Below, one piece after another: positions 50,760-62,222 of a stretch of DNA of 64,000 nt (position 1 is its first letter; each line of letters begins with the position of its first letter). The notes beneath the pieces are model-generated. The model had not been told where the DNA came from, did not search any database, and saw only the letters and a list, made by a program, of their open reading frames with translations. The position numbers and the translations under genes were made by a program. The stretch is from NCBI GenBank assembly GCA_029718625.1, contig CM056383.1:68047758-68111757 (forward strand). The letters are read 5' to 3'. This DNA is from Synaphobranchus kaupii. Taxonomy: Eukaryota > Chordata > Actinopteri > Anguilliformes > Synaphobranchidae.

Positions 50760-51135
50760 GGAGAAGGACTGGCTCTAAACTAGAGAAGGACTGGCTCTAA
50801 ACTAGAGAAGGACTGGCTCTAAACTAGAGAAGGACTGGCTCTAAACTAGAGAAGAACTGGCTCTAAACTAGAGAAGGATTGGCTCTAAACTAGAGAAGAA
50901 CTGGCTCTAAACTAGAGAAGAACTGGCTCTAAACTAGAGAAGGACTGGCTCTAAACTAGAGAAGGACTGACTCTAAACTAGAGAAGGACTGGCTCTAAAC
51001 TAGAGAAGAACTGGCTCTAAACTAGAGAAGGACTGGCTCTAAACTAGAGAAGAACTGGCTCTAAACTAGAGAAGGACTGGCTCTAAACTAGAGAAGGACT
51101 GGCTCTAAACTAGAGAAGGACTGGCTCTAAACTAG
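50760..51135. repeat. 22-bp minisatellite, 17 copies
   Basis: The unit contains GAGAAGGACTGGCTCTAAAC followed by TA. Copies differ almost only at GGACT versus GAACT (copies 5, 7, 8, 12 and 14 are GAACT), with one GGATT (copy 6) and one GACTCT (copy 10). Confidence 0.97.
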
Positions 51136-52459
51136 CGGAGACCCAAACCTTTCTTTGGAGGTCCCCTTTTCAACAATATCCTGCCCATGCACGGCTCTAG
51201 CCTTTCTGATAGAAATGTTTGACTGGGGTTGGGGTTGGTTGGCTGTTTTGTGATTGCAGACAGGGTCGGGGGGGGGGGGGGGGGGTCACCTTTTTTGAGG
51301 CAGTCACATAAGTCCTCAACTGAACCAGGGGCCTTTAAAGTTGCCTTTTTGCACTCAGATAATAATGTCAGGAGAAGATGCTGTCTAGCAGTTGGAGGAA
51401 ATGAAAATATTCCCTGTGCTCTGTGTTTGTAGTTAGAAACTCAGCATATATGTATGCCATTTCCTCTTCTACCTGCTCGGCTCTATATACCTCCTGCTGA
51501 AACCATTCTAGAGGTGACAATTGCTCGTGGAAAGTGATGTAACATGGGCCATGCCACTTTTTCTTTTTATTTATTGCTGAGCTAGATGAATTAGCCGTGG
51601 TTGACCCACAACCGCCTGTTGCCCAGGAGATGCCCTGGTTTACTCACAACCCCCTGATGCTCAAAGGCACCCACCCCGAACACATACAACCCCCAGTATT
51701 TTACCTAGAGCTTATTTTTTTAAAAACAATTATGGTTGTGTTAAAGGCTCTCATCAATCCAACAGTGATTACTGCCAAACACACAAATGAGCCCTGGGAC
51801 AGCCTGGATAGGGGGCGTCTGAATGTCAGCTTGTTAACCAAAATAATTGGATTTCTCGGCTCCCTACGTTCCGGGCCTCATCCTCTTATGACACAACTGT
51901 TCTCACATGGGGCCGTCTTTCTTCCAATCATTTCTGCAGTTACTCTTTTTCAAATTGCACGACAAATTGGATCAGATGAATAAATGTGTACACATTTACC
52001 ATTATTTTTGACTTATCTAATGCAAAACATTTTTTTACAAAAACATATCGTATGGTCATAGTGAATTATTTAAATGCCAGAGGTAATTACAGTTGCATAG
52101 GCCCCATATCCATGTCTACTACTGGCCTTCACATTCTATGAAGCTTTCAAAAAATTGTCAATTATATGATTGGGCTGCCAGTTGGCTAACAGCAAATCCA
52201 TACCCATCCTTATTCGGTTCACAACGGAATACGTGTTTATTGCACTCTTAAAAGGGTCTACCAATTAACAGCCCAGGCAACCCCCTCCACCCCACACCCA
52301 GGAGAGGGAAAATAATCCAGTTATCAGGAAAGCATCAGCCCCCATTCCCACCTGAGAAGAAGAGCCATTCACACCTCTACTCAACCATGTCAAAAAGGGG
52401 ACACACTGGCCCACGATGAACTGACTAGGATCAAGCTTCTTCTCTCCCTCTCCACCTCA
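51136..52459. other. Non-coding, contains a G run
   Basis: G run at about 51268-51286. The 128-codon frame at 51597-51983 has no recognised domain. Confidence 0.5.
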
Positions 52460-52621
52460 GCTGATGTGTGGTGATCATACTGGCGCAAAATGGCTGCCGT
52501 TGCATCACCCAGGTGGGTGGTACACATTGGTGGTGATTGAGGCGAGTTTCCCCCTCATCATTGTAAAGCGCTTTGAGTGTGACAAAGGCGCTATTTAAAT
52601 GCCAGGCATTATTATTTTATT
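52460..52621 (+). mobile_element. Retrotransposon-like 3' repeat with ATT tail
   Basis: Has CACCCAGGTGGGTGGTACAC, ATTGGTGGTGATTGAGG, TTGTAAAGCGCTTTGAGTGT and GGCGCTATTTAAATGCCAGG, then ATTATTATTTTA. The GTAAAGCGCTTTGAGT ... GCGCTAT-TAAATG-C order followed by ATT repeats is a frequent fish repeat 3' end. The upstream boundary is uncertain. Confidence 0.65.
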
Positions 52622-52989
52622 TGTTATTTTGAAGCACTTCAAACTAGCACATGAGACCAAGTATCAACTAAGAGAGCAGCTCTCAATTGAAGAGCATGGT
52701 GTATATTAAAGCCAAGAATAGGATAAGAAAGACAATCCTGAAAGATAATCCTTTCAAGTAGGGATACAAATTCTCTGTACTGTGTGACCCATCGAATGGG
52801 CATGCTTGTGACATAAATGCTCTCATAAGTACGGGTGTATACAAACAGGCCATTGACAAAGCGTTTTGTGGATGGCACAGATAATGAGCACAGAATATCT
52901 TAGTCATCTTCACAAGGGTTCCTTGTGGGCCAAAATGGTTCAATCTTTGAGCTTTTCGTACCTACCATGGACCATTAAATAAAGAAACT
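52622..52989. other. Non-coding, nothing recognised
   Basis: Unique-looking sequence. Confidence 0.55.
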
Positions 52990-53048
52990 AATAGGGTTCC
53001 CCTATGGAGACATGCCAAAGAGTCTGTTTTTTCCTGAGAGTGTAGGAA
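52990..53048. repeat. Solo unit related to the 61-bp minisatellite
   Basis: ATAGGGTTCCCCTATGGAGA and CCTGAGAGTGTAGGA match the ends of the unit in the array at 43023-43690. The middle is diverged. Only one copy is present here. Confidence 0.75.
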
Positions 53049-55481
53049 CTACCACTACCCAGAGCGATCCCCAGAGATGTTTTTGTTACACCCATTCCAG
53101 GCACAGTGTGAACAGTGGCTCAAAAAGACCAGGATGAAGGATACCGCATGTGAAATCGGTGAGGGGATTTATCTATTTTAGATCTCTTAGCATATTTCTG
53201 GCAGGCACTCCACAGATTTCTTTCCACATCATGAAGCAATGCTACACCTTATTGACATGTCTCTTTGATGTGGCCTCTCCAGACAATTCTCATAAAGATG
53301 GTACCCAAGTAAAATAAAAAATGTTCAACGACCAAAAAATAATTTACTCCCACATAAAAATGTCTGTCAACGAAACCATATAATTTCCAAGACTGAGGGT
53401 GACCATTACTGATCCTGTCTTTTCAACAAGATGTCCTATATGGCACATGATTATAGCACATGACTATCTATTACATAAACATTACACATATAAAATGGGA
53501 ATAGCAAAAGACATCACACAAAACAAAAACACCTTAGGTCTAGTTGTATTCTGATCAATATAATTACATCTGCGATCCAACATATACTGCATCCTAGATA
53601 TGTCATATACTGAAGTATTAGCTTCATATTCATGGCTCATGGTCAATAAATATGGTTCAAGGAATATTGATACATACACAAATTAGGCTGTGCCATTATT
53701 GGTTCAGAAGTGAATCAGAACTTTGAATGGCTGTGCTATTGCCTGAGGCACTTGACAGTTGGTATTGTTAAATGTTGGGCATGTTAAAAACAGGCACACT
53801 GTAATCTAGCAATGGAATACAAAATATCTCACACAACATAAAATATGTTGTGAATGTGTTCTGGTAAGTGTGTACTGAACATGCTTCTAATCCATAAGAT
53901 CAAAGTTATTTAAGGATTTTCAATGATAATTAGACTGGAGAAAAATGTTTATTGCATAATAGCACAGTTTGTTTGTGTTCATCATAATGTTCCATAAATG
54001 TGCTGTACAATTTATCCTAACAATAGGGTTTCCATTTCTTGATCTTACATCTCCTACTTTGATTATGTGTGATATGTATGGAGCTCAAGATGTAACTACG
54101 CATGCATTTAATGCCATACGTTCTATAATAAATATCATAAGCACTGCAGGCCTGTACAAAATGAGTGTCACTCACTCACTTCTTCTTTTTTTAAATTAAA
54201 GATGGAAAGTTGAAGGTAAATTGAAACTGTTCAGCCGAAATCACACGGGATTAAAAAAGTTAATTACTATATAAACAATGCAGCTCCCCAAATGTCTTTA
54301 CAAGGAAATCAATTGCGGTGGAGCTGGAATCTATTGTAGCGTGCGAGAAGACAGATGGAGTGCCCTGAAAAGACGTATTAATAATTTACAAGGCTGAAAA
54401 TAAGCGTAAAATAAAGTTGGTGCTGCGACGTTAGCAGAGAGTTGTTGAGAGAGAAGCGATTGCTTCAGACTCGCTAAAAAGTGTTTTTCACATAAATGTT
54501 TTTTGTAATAAAATATTATTATTAGTGCTCGATATCTGTATACCGCATGAATATAATTGAATATGAGTGTTGAATAATTGAATGTTTATTGTTAAGTAAA
54601 TTAAAGGGGAGCACAAGCATTGCTATTGTGGAAGAACAAAATGAAGTTGTACTGCCCATTTGCTAGTGTTTGCACTGGACTCAATATTACTGCAATGGGT
54701 CTAGCTGGAGCTGGCTATCAATGTCGACATAGGTAAAAAAGGGCCATGGTCAATTTATAAGTTTGTCTATATCATGCAACCACATGAATAAATACCAGAT
54801 ACCCAGAAAATGTATGCTCATCCGATAATGTAATATATGACTGATAGCAATATATTATGCCACCAGTCAATTTTTGTATGATTTTATCAGTTAATTAATT
54901 ACCTGAGTGTATTACATTGATACTGAAAAGTTATATTATGAGTTATTTATGCAGTATTTATAATGTTATCAGTTGCTACAGAGTCGTCAGGGAGCACAAT
55001 TAAGAGCTACACACGGGCACTGAATAAAACATTAAGACATAATCTAAAGATGCAATTAATTGTTTGCCACTTATTTCCTATAATAAGTTATTTGCTTGTC
55101 TGTCATTGTAAGGTGATTTCTGGCTACTTCTAAAGCATTTGCAAATCTAGTGTATGAGGCTCCAATACAGTAGATAATATTCAATCATAATAGATTATAT
55201 CCTCAATGAAAAGGTTACATGATGATTGACAACTGATGTCCAATGTCCCTTATTTCTAACTAAGAGGAACACGCATGATATTCATGCCTCTGCAACAGAT
55301 GGAGCAATTCCTTTGTTGGCAAGATAAATTTGATAGTTTGCCAATGAAAAGATGCTTTTCTTTAAAATGCAAGTTTCTGTTATCAGCCACAATCTGACAT
55401 TTACCCGAGAATAAACAAATCATCTGAGTCAAACTGGATTTTAAAAAAAATCATAGTTTTCTCAATGTTATCTACTGTATT
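53049..55481. other. Non-coding, nothing recognised
   Basis: AT-rich and largely free of repeat signatures. A stretch such as 54240-54430 may be a conserved element, which cannot be tested here. Confidence 0.5.
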
Positions 55482-55517
55482 CAATCAGTGCTGAGTCATC
55501 AATCAGTGCTGAGTCAT
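55482..55517 (+). promoter_or_regulatory. Tandem NF-E2/MARE-like sites
   Basis: An 18-bp word, CAATCAGTGCTGAGTCAT, occurs twice in perfect tandem. Each copy contains TGCTGAGTCAT, the classic NF-E2/small-Maf binding site. Function is inferred from the motif only. Confidence 0.4.
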
Positions 55518-55644
55518 CAATTGCATGCAACAGTTTCCTGGCAGGGTTCATGCTGATTTCATAGAAATACATTTTGAATTTATTTGAGTCCATTGCTAGA
55601 GCGTCCGTCTGTCTGTTTTACATGACAGTGGATGAGAGTTTGGG

Positions 55645-55646
<2 letters not shown>

Positions 55647-55676
<30 letters not shown>
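55647..55676. repeat. Poly-G run, 30 bases
   Basis: Uninterrupted G run. The length may be unreliable in the assembly. Confidence 0.95.
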
Positions 55677-55677
<1 letters not shown>

Positions 55678-57126
55678 GTTGATAATAGAGGGGTTCTGTG
55701 ACAGGCCACATTAACCTTCCCATTATGTTAGGGTCTATGTCTATATGACCCAAAATGGCTTCCTGTCCTTGTATGATTAAAGTGTCAACGGGAGTTGTGG
55801 GGGCCTTTTGGGACATAGCAGGGGTTAGCCTACTGTTAGTGCGTGTAGCAGATCATGCCTGAGATACACGGGATGGCTGAATTCCTAACAATATTGCCAT
55901 GGAAACGGGTTATTTGCTTTCAGAAAACCAGCGAAGCACTTCGGGAGACCTTGGGAACATTGACAGGAAACACAGGAGCATGCTGGGAAATAGAGGAGAG
56001 TAACTACAACATTATACACTTCAGAAAAGTAATTTTAGTACACAAAGCAGAGCAAAACACCATTATACAGAGTGCTGGATTTTTATGAATTTTTATGAAT
56101 ACATTATTATTATTTTTTTATTATTTTGGTTTGTGAAACAGACACACAACAACCTTCTGGGTATGCTATAAATTTTCATGGATTTTTCAAGAAATGTTTG
56201 GTGTAGGACAAGATAATGTGCGTTGTACATAAAACACGTGAGAGCCAGAAATAACGTGTTACATTTTATGGGTTATGAACATGCTGCAAACATATTTTTA
56301 AAGGTTCCAGTTCATACATTTAAACAAGAGGTTTGATATGCAACCAAGTAATACAATAAATCATTACCACTGAATTAATGTCAGGTATTTTTCTTATCCT
56401 CTTAGTATCCGTTTTGGTCACATGCTGTATAGAATTTGTGCAAAGTTTGACTTTGAAGAAATGCTATACCAGCATTGAGTCCATCGGTTTTGAAAGATCT
56501 TACGTGATTCATTGAATGACAGAGAGAGGAAATGGACTAGTAGGGTGGTTGTGTTTTCCCAAAGGGTAGATTCAGGTTTATGCTGAGAAAAACAGGATAA
56601 AGGACTGAGAGATGAGCTATAGGAAAATAAACTGCTCACCCTAAGATTAAGAGAGAGCCATTGAAAGGCAGGGAAAAGGGTTATTTCTAAAGGATGTGAT
56701 AAGCCATCATAGAGGTGATACAAACACACAGTATGCAGGAGGTGCCTGCGCTTCCGGATGATGGTGACATATATAGAAAATCGGCTCGTTGTTGGTAGCA
56801 ATGATAGCAAAGATATTCCATTACTACAACCCCATAAAACATAAATGTTATCTCTCTTTCTCTCGCTTTCTCTTTTTAAAAATAAAATAATATGGCCAGG
56901 TAAAATAGATGGTGGGTGGAAAATATTTGACTGGATCACTTTAAAAAAAAAAAATATTTATATCTATATTTATTTTGCAGAGGTATTACATGTCAGCTAG
57001 TAAACCTTTAGAAAATGTCTTGTCTTATAGAGCAATATATAATTATTCTACAGAAGGAGAGTATAAAAAAATGCCAGGTCTGTCTGACAAAAGGGGCAAT
57101 AGGACATTAAGCTTAAAATGAGTTAT
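55677..57126. other. Non-coding, longest non-repeat open frame
   Basis: Holds the longest open frame outside the arrays, 173 codons on the minus strand at 56418-56939. It is rich in Ser, Leu and Phe, has no recognised domain, and has low-complexity codons from AT-rich DNA. I treat it as chance. Confidence 0.45.
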
Positions 57127-57206
57127 GGGAGGGAGGGAGGGGGAGAGAGAGAGGGAGGGAGGGGGAGAGAGGGAGGGAGGGGGGGAGAGAGAGAGGGGGG
57201 GGGGGG
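57127..57206. repeat. (GGGA)n/(GA)n purine tract
   Basis: All-purine on the plus strand, ending in a G run. Confidence 0.95.
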
Positions 57207-58475
57207 CAACATTTAGTAGACTGGAATTGTATTTGTACTAATCCCCTTTAGTTTGTATAGTTACTTAGTTAAATGATTATGGACTTTAGTTGATTAACCC
57301 CCTCATTTCTTGTGTTCATTTGTAGGGACTTACACAGTGGTACGGACGTCATGCTGCAAATACCAGCGGCATTTCTGGTACACTGAAATTTGCAGTTGCT
57401 TATTTTCAGAAGTTCTAATAACAGTACAGTTCGCTTGCTAAAATGTAATTACGTCTCAAAGGAATATATGATAATTACCAGTGCTTTTCTAGATCATTAC
57501 AATCACCAATGAGCTGTAGAGCTGGGTTGGAGTTGATGTAGACCACTGTTATGAACCTTTCACAGGCTAATTATGTGTCTTACAGCTGGGCTAAAACAAA
57601 AACCTGCACCCAAGTCGGCCCTTTTTGGATAAGTTTGGGCACACTTGATCTATTGTTTTCTGATTTGACATAATATTCAAGAAAATTCAAGTATAAATAA
57701 ATAAATACATGTTTTTATTACTGGACATGTGGGTGCAAATAACACATGACTATGTACACCTTGGTGCAAAAAAGAATACATTGCTGTGTAGCCTACACCC
57801 GGGTGCAAATACTCTGCCAAAAAGTTAGTTTTAATTTAATTTTAGAGAATTTAGGGAGAGGATATTACAGTAACTATTGCACGTCTCTTTTGCCCTTGTT
57901 CCAATGAATTAATAAAGCATGAAGGGGAACAAAATATATGCAAATTAAATAATGCTTCAATTTGTAGTTACTCTGACACGAACAGAGATATTCTTGTAAA
58001 ACGGCTGCAGACGCCAATTAGCAATGCGGCGATGACAGGAAACAAACAGGACCACAATTATCAGCGGGTGACCTCTGATCCCCAAACAACGTGAAGCCGC
58101 TCGACAGCATGACGTCCGCTTCTTTGCAAAGTTAAACCAACAAGAGCTGAGAAGCCCCGGGGGCAGGAAGTAAAAATCCTGCCATGTGTTTCTTCCAGCC
58201 GTGAACTCAACCAGCTGAACCTGGACATTCTCCCTCTGGGTGGAACTACAAAAACCCAGCTCAGACAGCGCGGATTAGGAAATGGGAGTGCTGTTTTCCA
58301 TTGCAATAGCAGTTTGAGCCTAGGTCGTTGAGCTGTCTGTTGTTATTATGTAACAGCTAGCTAGTGATTTCCACTGTAACCTTACTGTGGAAGGCATTGG
58401 TCTTGGCAGGGTAATTGAGCTGATTAAGACCACGACTACTGTCAGCGCAGAAATTGCACACAGATGAGCCCTGTT
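57207..58475. other. Non-coding, nothing recognised
   Basis: AT-rich up to about 58000. A somewhat more GC-balanced part at 58010-58320 carries an 81-codon minus-strand frame without recognisable similarity. Confidence 0.5.
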
Positions 58476-58500
58476 AGGTAGGTAGGTAGGTAGCGAGAGA

Positions 58501-58536
<36 letters not shown>
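58476..58536. repeat. (GGTA)n followed by (GA)n
   Basis: Four GGTA repeats and then interrupted GA repeats. Confidence 0.93.
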
Positions 58537-58691
58537 AAGAAGCTGAAGAGCTTAAAGTATGGGTGAAAGGCATAATTTGAGTTAGTTTGTTATTTTAGTT
58601 CATTATTTTTCATTTATAGCACTCTGGAACCCATGAGGGCGAGGGGAAAACACGTGTTTGTTTGTTTATTTTATTACTGAAGCGTGTGCCT

Positions 58692-58727
58692 ACTCTCTTT
58701 CTTTCTTTCTTTCTCTCTCTCTCTTTC
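58692..58727. repeat. (TTTC)n/(TC)n tract
   Basis: Pyrimidine tract on the plus strand. Confidence 0.9.
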
Positions 58728-60943
58728 CCCTGGAGGATTATGATAAAAAGGTTGAATTTCCCTGCATCTCGCTGTGTTCCCAGGGGTTTATTTTCACTGT
58801 GTGTGACACTCAAATACACCATTACTTTAAATTATTTTTTTCTGGTTACATATTTCCAGCAAGCTGACACAACTTCCACGGGCAACAAATGCACAGTGAC
58901 ATTTCCATGCTATAATGCTATAATATTGTTTAATCATATTCAAACTGCCTACTGAGGTAAACACTAAATCCAAGTGCTTCTTTATTGCACAACAGATGAT
59001 AAAAACATGGAAGGCTTTGATTTACTTACAACTGATAATGAAGATATGAAAAAAATTTATGAAGGTAGAACAAAGGTGAAGTTGGATTGAAATAGTTCTA
59101 TTGCTGGGACCCGCAGTGCCAACAGAGAAAGCCCAAGTATGGTGAGAATGAACTACTTCTAAATCTGACTCCATATTGAGAGAGGATACAGGGTTATAAA
59201 CAGAAAGTAGAAACGAAAGGCTGTGTCTGCGTGAAGTCATTTGTGCCAGAAAGCCCAGAATGATCCGTCAGGCTATCAGTAGAAAGGCTGAGCCTCTGAG
59301 GGAAGAATTTTAATTCAGTCAGAAAAAGGAAAAAAAAAACTCAGCTGGCTATCATTAATCTTGCACAACCCCCTAGCCTTCTTCTCAAGCATTTATACCG
59401 TTTGCATACAAATCAGATTTCCAAAGTAATCTGATGTCAATGACAGGTCTTGACTTGGAAACTTTTCATATTTTTTAGGGAATCTATCACCGGTATTAAT
59501 TAAGTTAAATTACTGAGCAGCTTCAGCTTGCAGGGGGGTGTTTGCTCATTGACTGATGTCTGATGGTTAGGTTTCTAAAACATCTTTTCCCTTTTATTGC
59601 TATGATTTTGGATTGGGATTAATGAATGACTAAAGATTTACAGGCAAAATGCCTCAATAATGCTAGAAAATCTTCTCAAGAACCATGGTCGTGAAACTTT
59701 AACCTTCCTAGATTGCGACATAAAAGTTGTTACATCCAAAGTTGGTTGAACAGCCAACCATATTTCACTCCTTGAAAAATTTAAAACAGCGCACAGCAAT
59801 ATTTATTAGCATGGCATTGTCTATATTATTAACTGACAACAGTGCTTACACTCACTTTGATTTATACACACCATTAGCCTGCTGTATCAGTCAGTAAGTT
59901 AGCATTTGTCCTATTAATGCATGTGTATGTAATAATATTAGCCACACCTTTTGAAAATAAAATAAGCTGTTTTGTTTAAGTGTCGATCTCATAACTGATA
60001 AAACTTGGCAGTTTGTAGCAGTTGCTCTTATCCAGAGCAATTTACACAGTGGGAGAGCTGGTCTACCTTTGCAGGATAGAATTCAGCTTCCAACCTCTCC
60101 TAGGTTTCAGAATTGACACTTGAAGCAAGATGAACAAGAAACGCGATGGGATGACGTAGGGAGCATTCTTCAGTCACGGCTCCAGACCGGTGCGCCAACA
60201 CACAACTGCTCAAAATGATTCAAAACGGGTTTGAAGCTTCGCCGCGTTTTGCCCATTTCTAGTACAAAGCGCAAAAAAAACCCCATTGGGTGTGTTGCTT
60301 CCCGTTTTCCGAGAGGAAAGCTGTTGCCGTGGTCACGTGCTTGTTTATCCGGGGCGAGACCTGTGGAGAATGGAGAGTAGTAAAACTCAAAGGTGAGCAA
60401 AAAACGATAAATAAATAAACGTTGAACACAATTTTCCGTCCTGCTGTGCAACACTGTGGCATGGCCCCTTTTCCCCCTCGTGTTCAACACTCATGGTGGA
60501 GCAGAGGCGTGACATGGCTCCTGGAAAAGGCCAGATCACGTGGCCTAATCCATTTCTGGGTCCACCCGTCACTTGGCTGGGCCTGTTCCACTCACTTTTC
60601 TCTCAATTATTGCAACAGAACTGGGGAGAAGACTGCGACTGCTGAGACACCAGAGCTTTATTTTTCCTCGTTTTTGAGTATCTTTTGGGTTTTGCTTTTA
60701 AAGGGAGGACTTGCGTCCAGAGAACACTGTTTTGTTTTGTATTTTTGCCTGTGGGTTGTAGAAAGTTAAGTTCCTTAGCTTTGGCTTTTCTATTCATTGT
60801 TGTTAATGAAGCCATCGTACGCTTGCCTTCTGCGTTTTTGCATTGTTGCGTGCGGAGATTTGACTTTTGTTTTTGGTGTAGAGCGGTTCAGGATTGGGGC
60901 TTGGTGAGCTTTGAAGTATGACACCATGACAACTCCTGGTCTT
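58728..60943. other. Non-coding, SINE-tail remnant
   Basis: A SINE-type tail remnant lies near 60018-60050 (GTTGCTCTTATCCAGAGCAA). Overlapping frames of up to 115 codons at 60170-60920 have no recognised domain. Confidence 0.5.
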
Positions 60944-61408
60944 CCCTTACGAAAATTTACCATAGTTTTACCATGGTAAGCAGGCCATAGTTTTTTGGCG
61001 GAGCGAAAAACCATGGTTTATGAATCATGGTTCAACCATAGTTTTCATATAGTTTACTATAGTATCTCAACCATGGTTTCACAGTGAACATATGACCCGT
61101 GGCAGTCAGTCAGTTAAAGCCATAAAATGAGGCAGAGGCACAATTATTCAAAATGTATTTAATTAGCAATCCAAAACATAAACAAAGATGAGAACATTGA
61201 CAAAACAGTTGAGCTGAACCCCCTATCCCCCCCGCCCCCAACACATGGTAGTGACATGGCTACCATAAAGTGCCATGGATAAACCATGGTCGTACCATGG
61301 TTAGGTGCGTAGTAATCATGGTTAGGTGCGTAGTAATCATGGTTACCATAAAGTACCATGGTAAAGCCATGGTTACTATATAAAAACCATAGTGAATTTC
61401 CGTAAGGG
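60944..61408. mobile_element. 465-bp TIR element rich in ACCATGGT words
   Basis: The left end CCCTTACGAAAATTTACCAT is inverted at the right end, ATAGTGAATTTCCGTAAGGG. Between them are many ACCATGGT, CCATGGTT and AACCATGG words on both strands, plus a perfect tandem duplication of a 21-bp unit (GGTTAGGTGCGTAGTAATCA) near 61298-61340. No coding sequence. A non-autonomous DNA transposon is the best reading; the superfamily is not resolved because the target duplication is unclear (TT on both sides). Confidence 0.8.
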
Positions 61409-61943
61409 TTGTCGCATGAACATGGTTGGTCCCCACAATTGCTGCTTGCAGCTATATTTTTTTAGATTACTCCCGCTCACTACATGAATATTTCACCGAT
61501 ATGGTTTTAATATCTCTGATTTATAACATTGCAGAGAGAGCTATAGAAGCATCACCCACTAAACTTTATAGGCGCACACAACAGGCAGTTTATCATATGT
61601 ATCTCGATGTATATCGCAGAATTTTATAGCTTTGATGGGAAAACCGGATTATAATGGCTAGCTACATAGTTTATATCACTATCATAATCTCAGCTAGGGG
61701 TAGCTTGCAGGATGGTCTCTCCTCAACAGGATTTCATTAGCATAACCAGTCAGCGTTAATCTTTTTTTTTTATATCACTTTATTATGATGTTAGCAAACC
61801 TGTATGGATATTGAAATTAGAGCTCAAAAGCCTGCCGTGTATGGTAGTTTCATTATTTTTGTTCAGGTTTGTCAGAATTTCACCATGCAGCCCACCCAAA
61901 AATGATAAATCAATATAGGAATATTTCATAGAGGCAGACCGAA
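61409..61943. other. Non-coding, nothing recognised
   Basis: AT-rich unique-looking sequence. Confidence 0.6.
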
Positions 61944-62222
61944 CCATCCATCCATTATCTAACCCGCTTATTCCTGGTCAGGGTCACAGGGGGGCTGAAC
62001 CTATCCCAGCATGCATTGTGCGGGAGGCAGAAATACCCCTGTGGGCAGGTCGCGAACACACCTTTCACTCGTACACCCATGCCTATGGGCAATTTAGAGT
62101 CTCCAATTAACCTAACCTGCCTGTCTTTGGATTGTGGGAGGAAACTGGAGTACCCGGAGGAAACCCACACGCACACGGGGAGAACATGCAAACTCCACAC
62201 AAAAAAGGCCCCTGGTCTGGAT
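61944..62222 (-). mobile_element. SINE with L2-like tail and (TGGA)n end, copy 2
   Basis: Reverse complement of the family at 49675-50011: CCATCCATCC tail complement, ATCCCAGCATGCATTGTGC, GACTCCAATTAACCTAACC-type words and GGAGAACATGCAAACTCC. The tRNA-like head is truncated. Confidence 0.88.
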
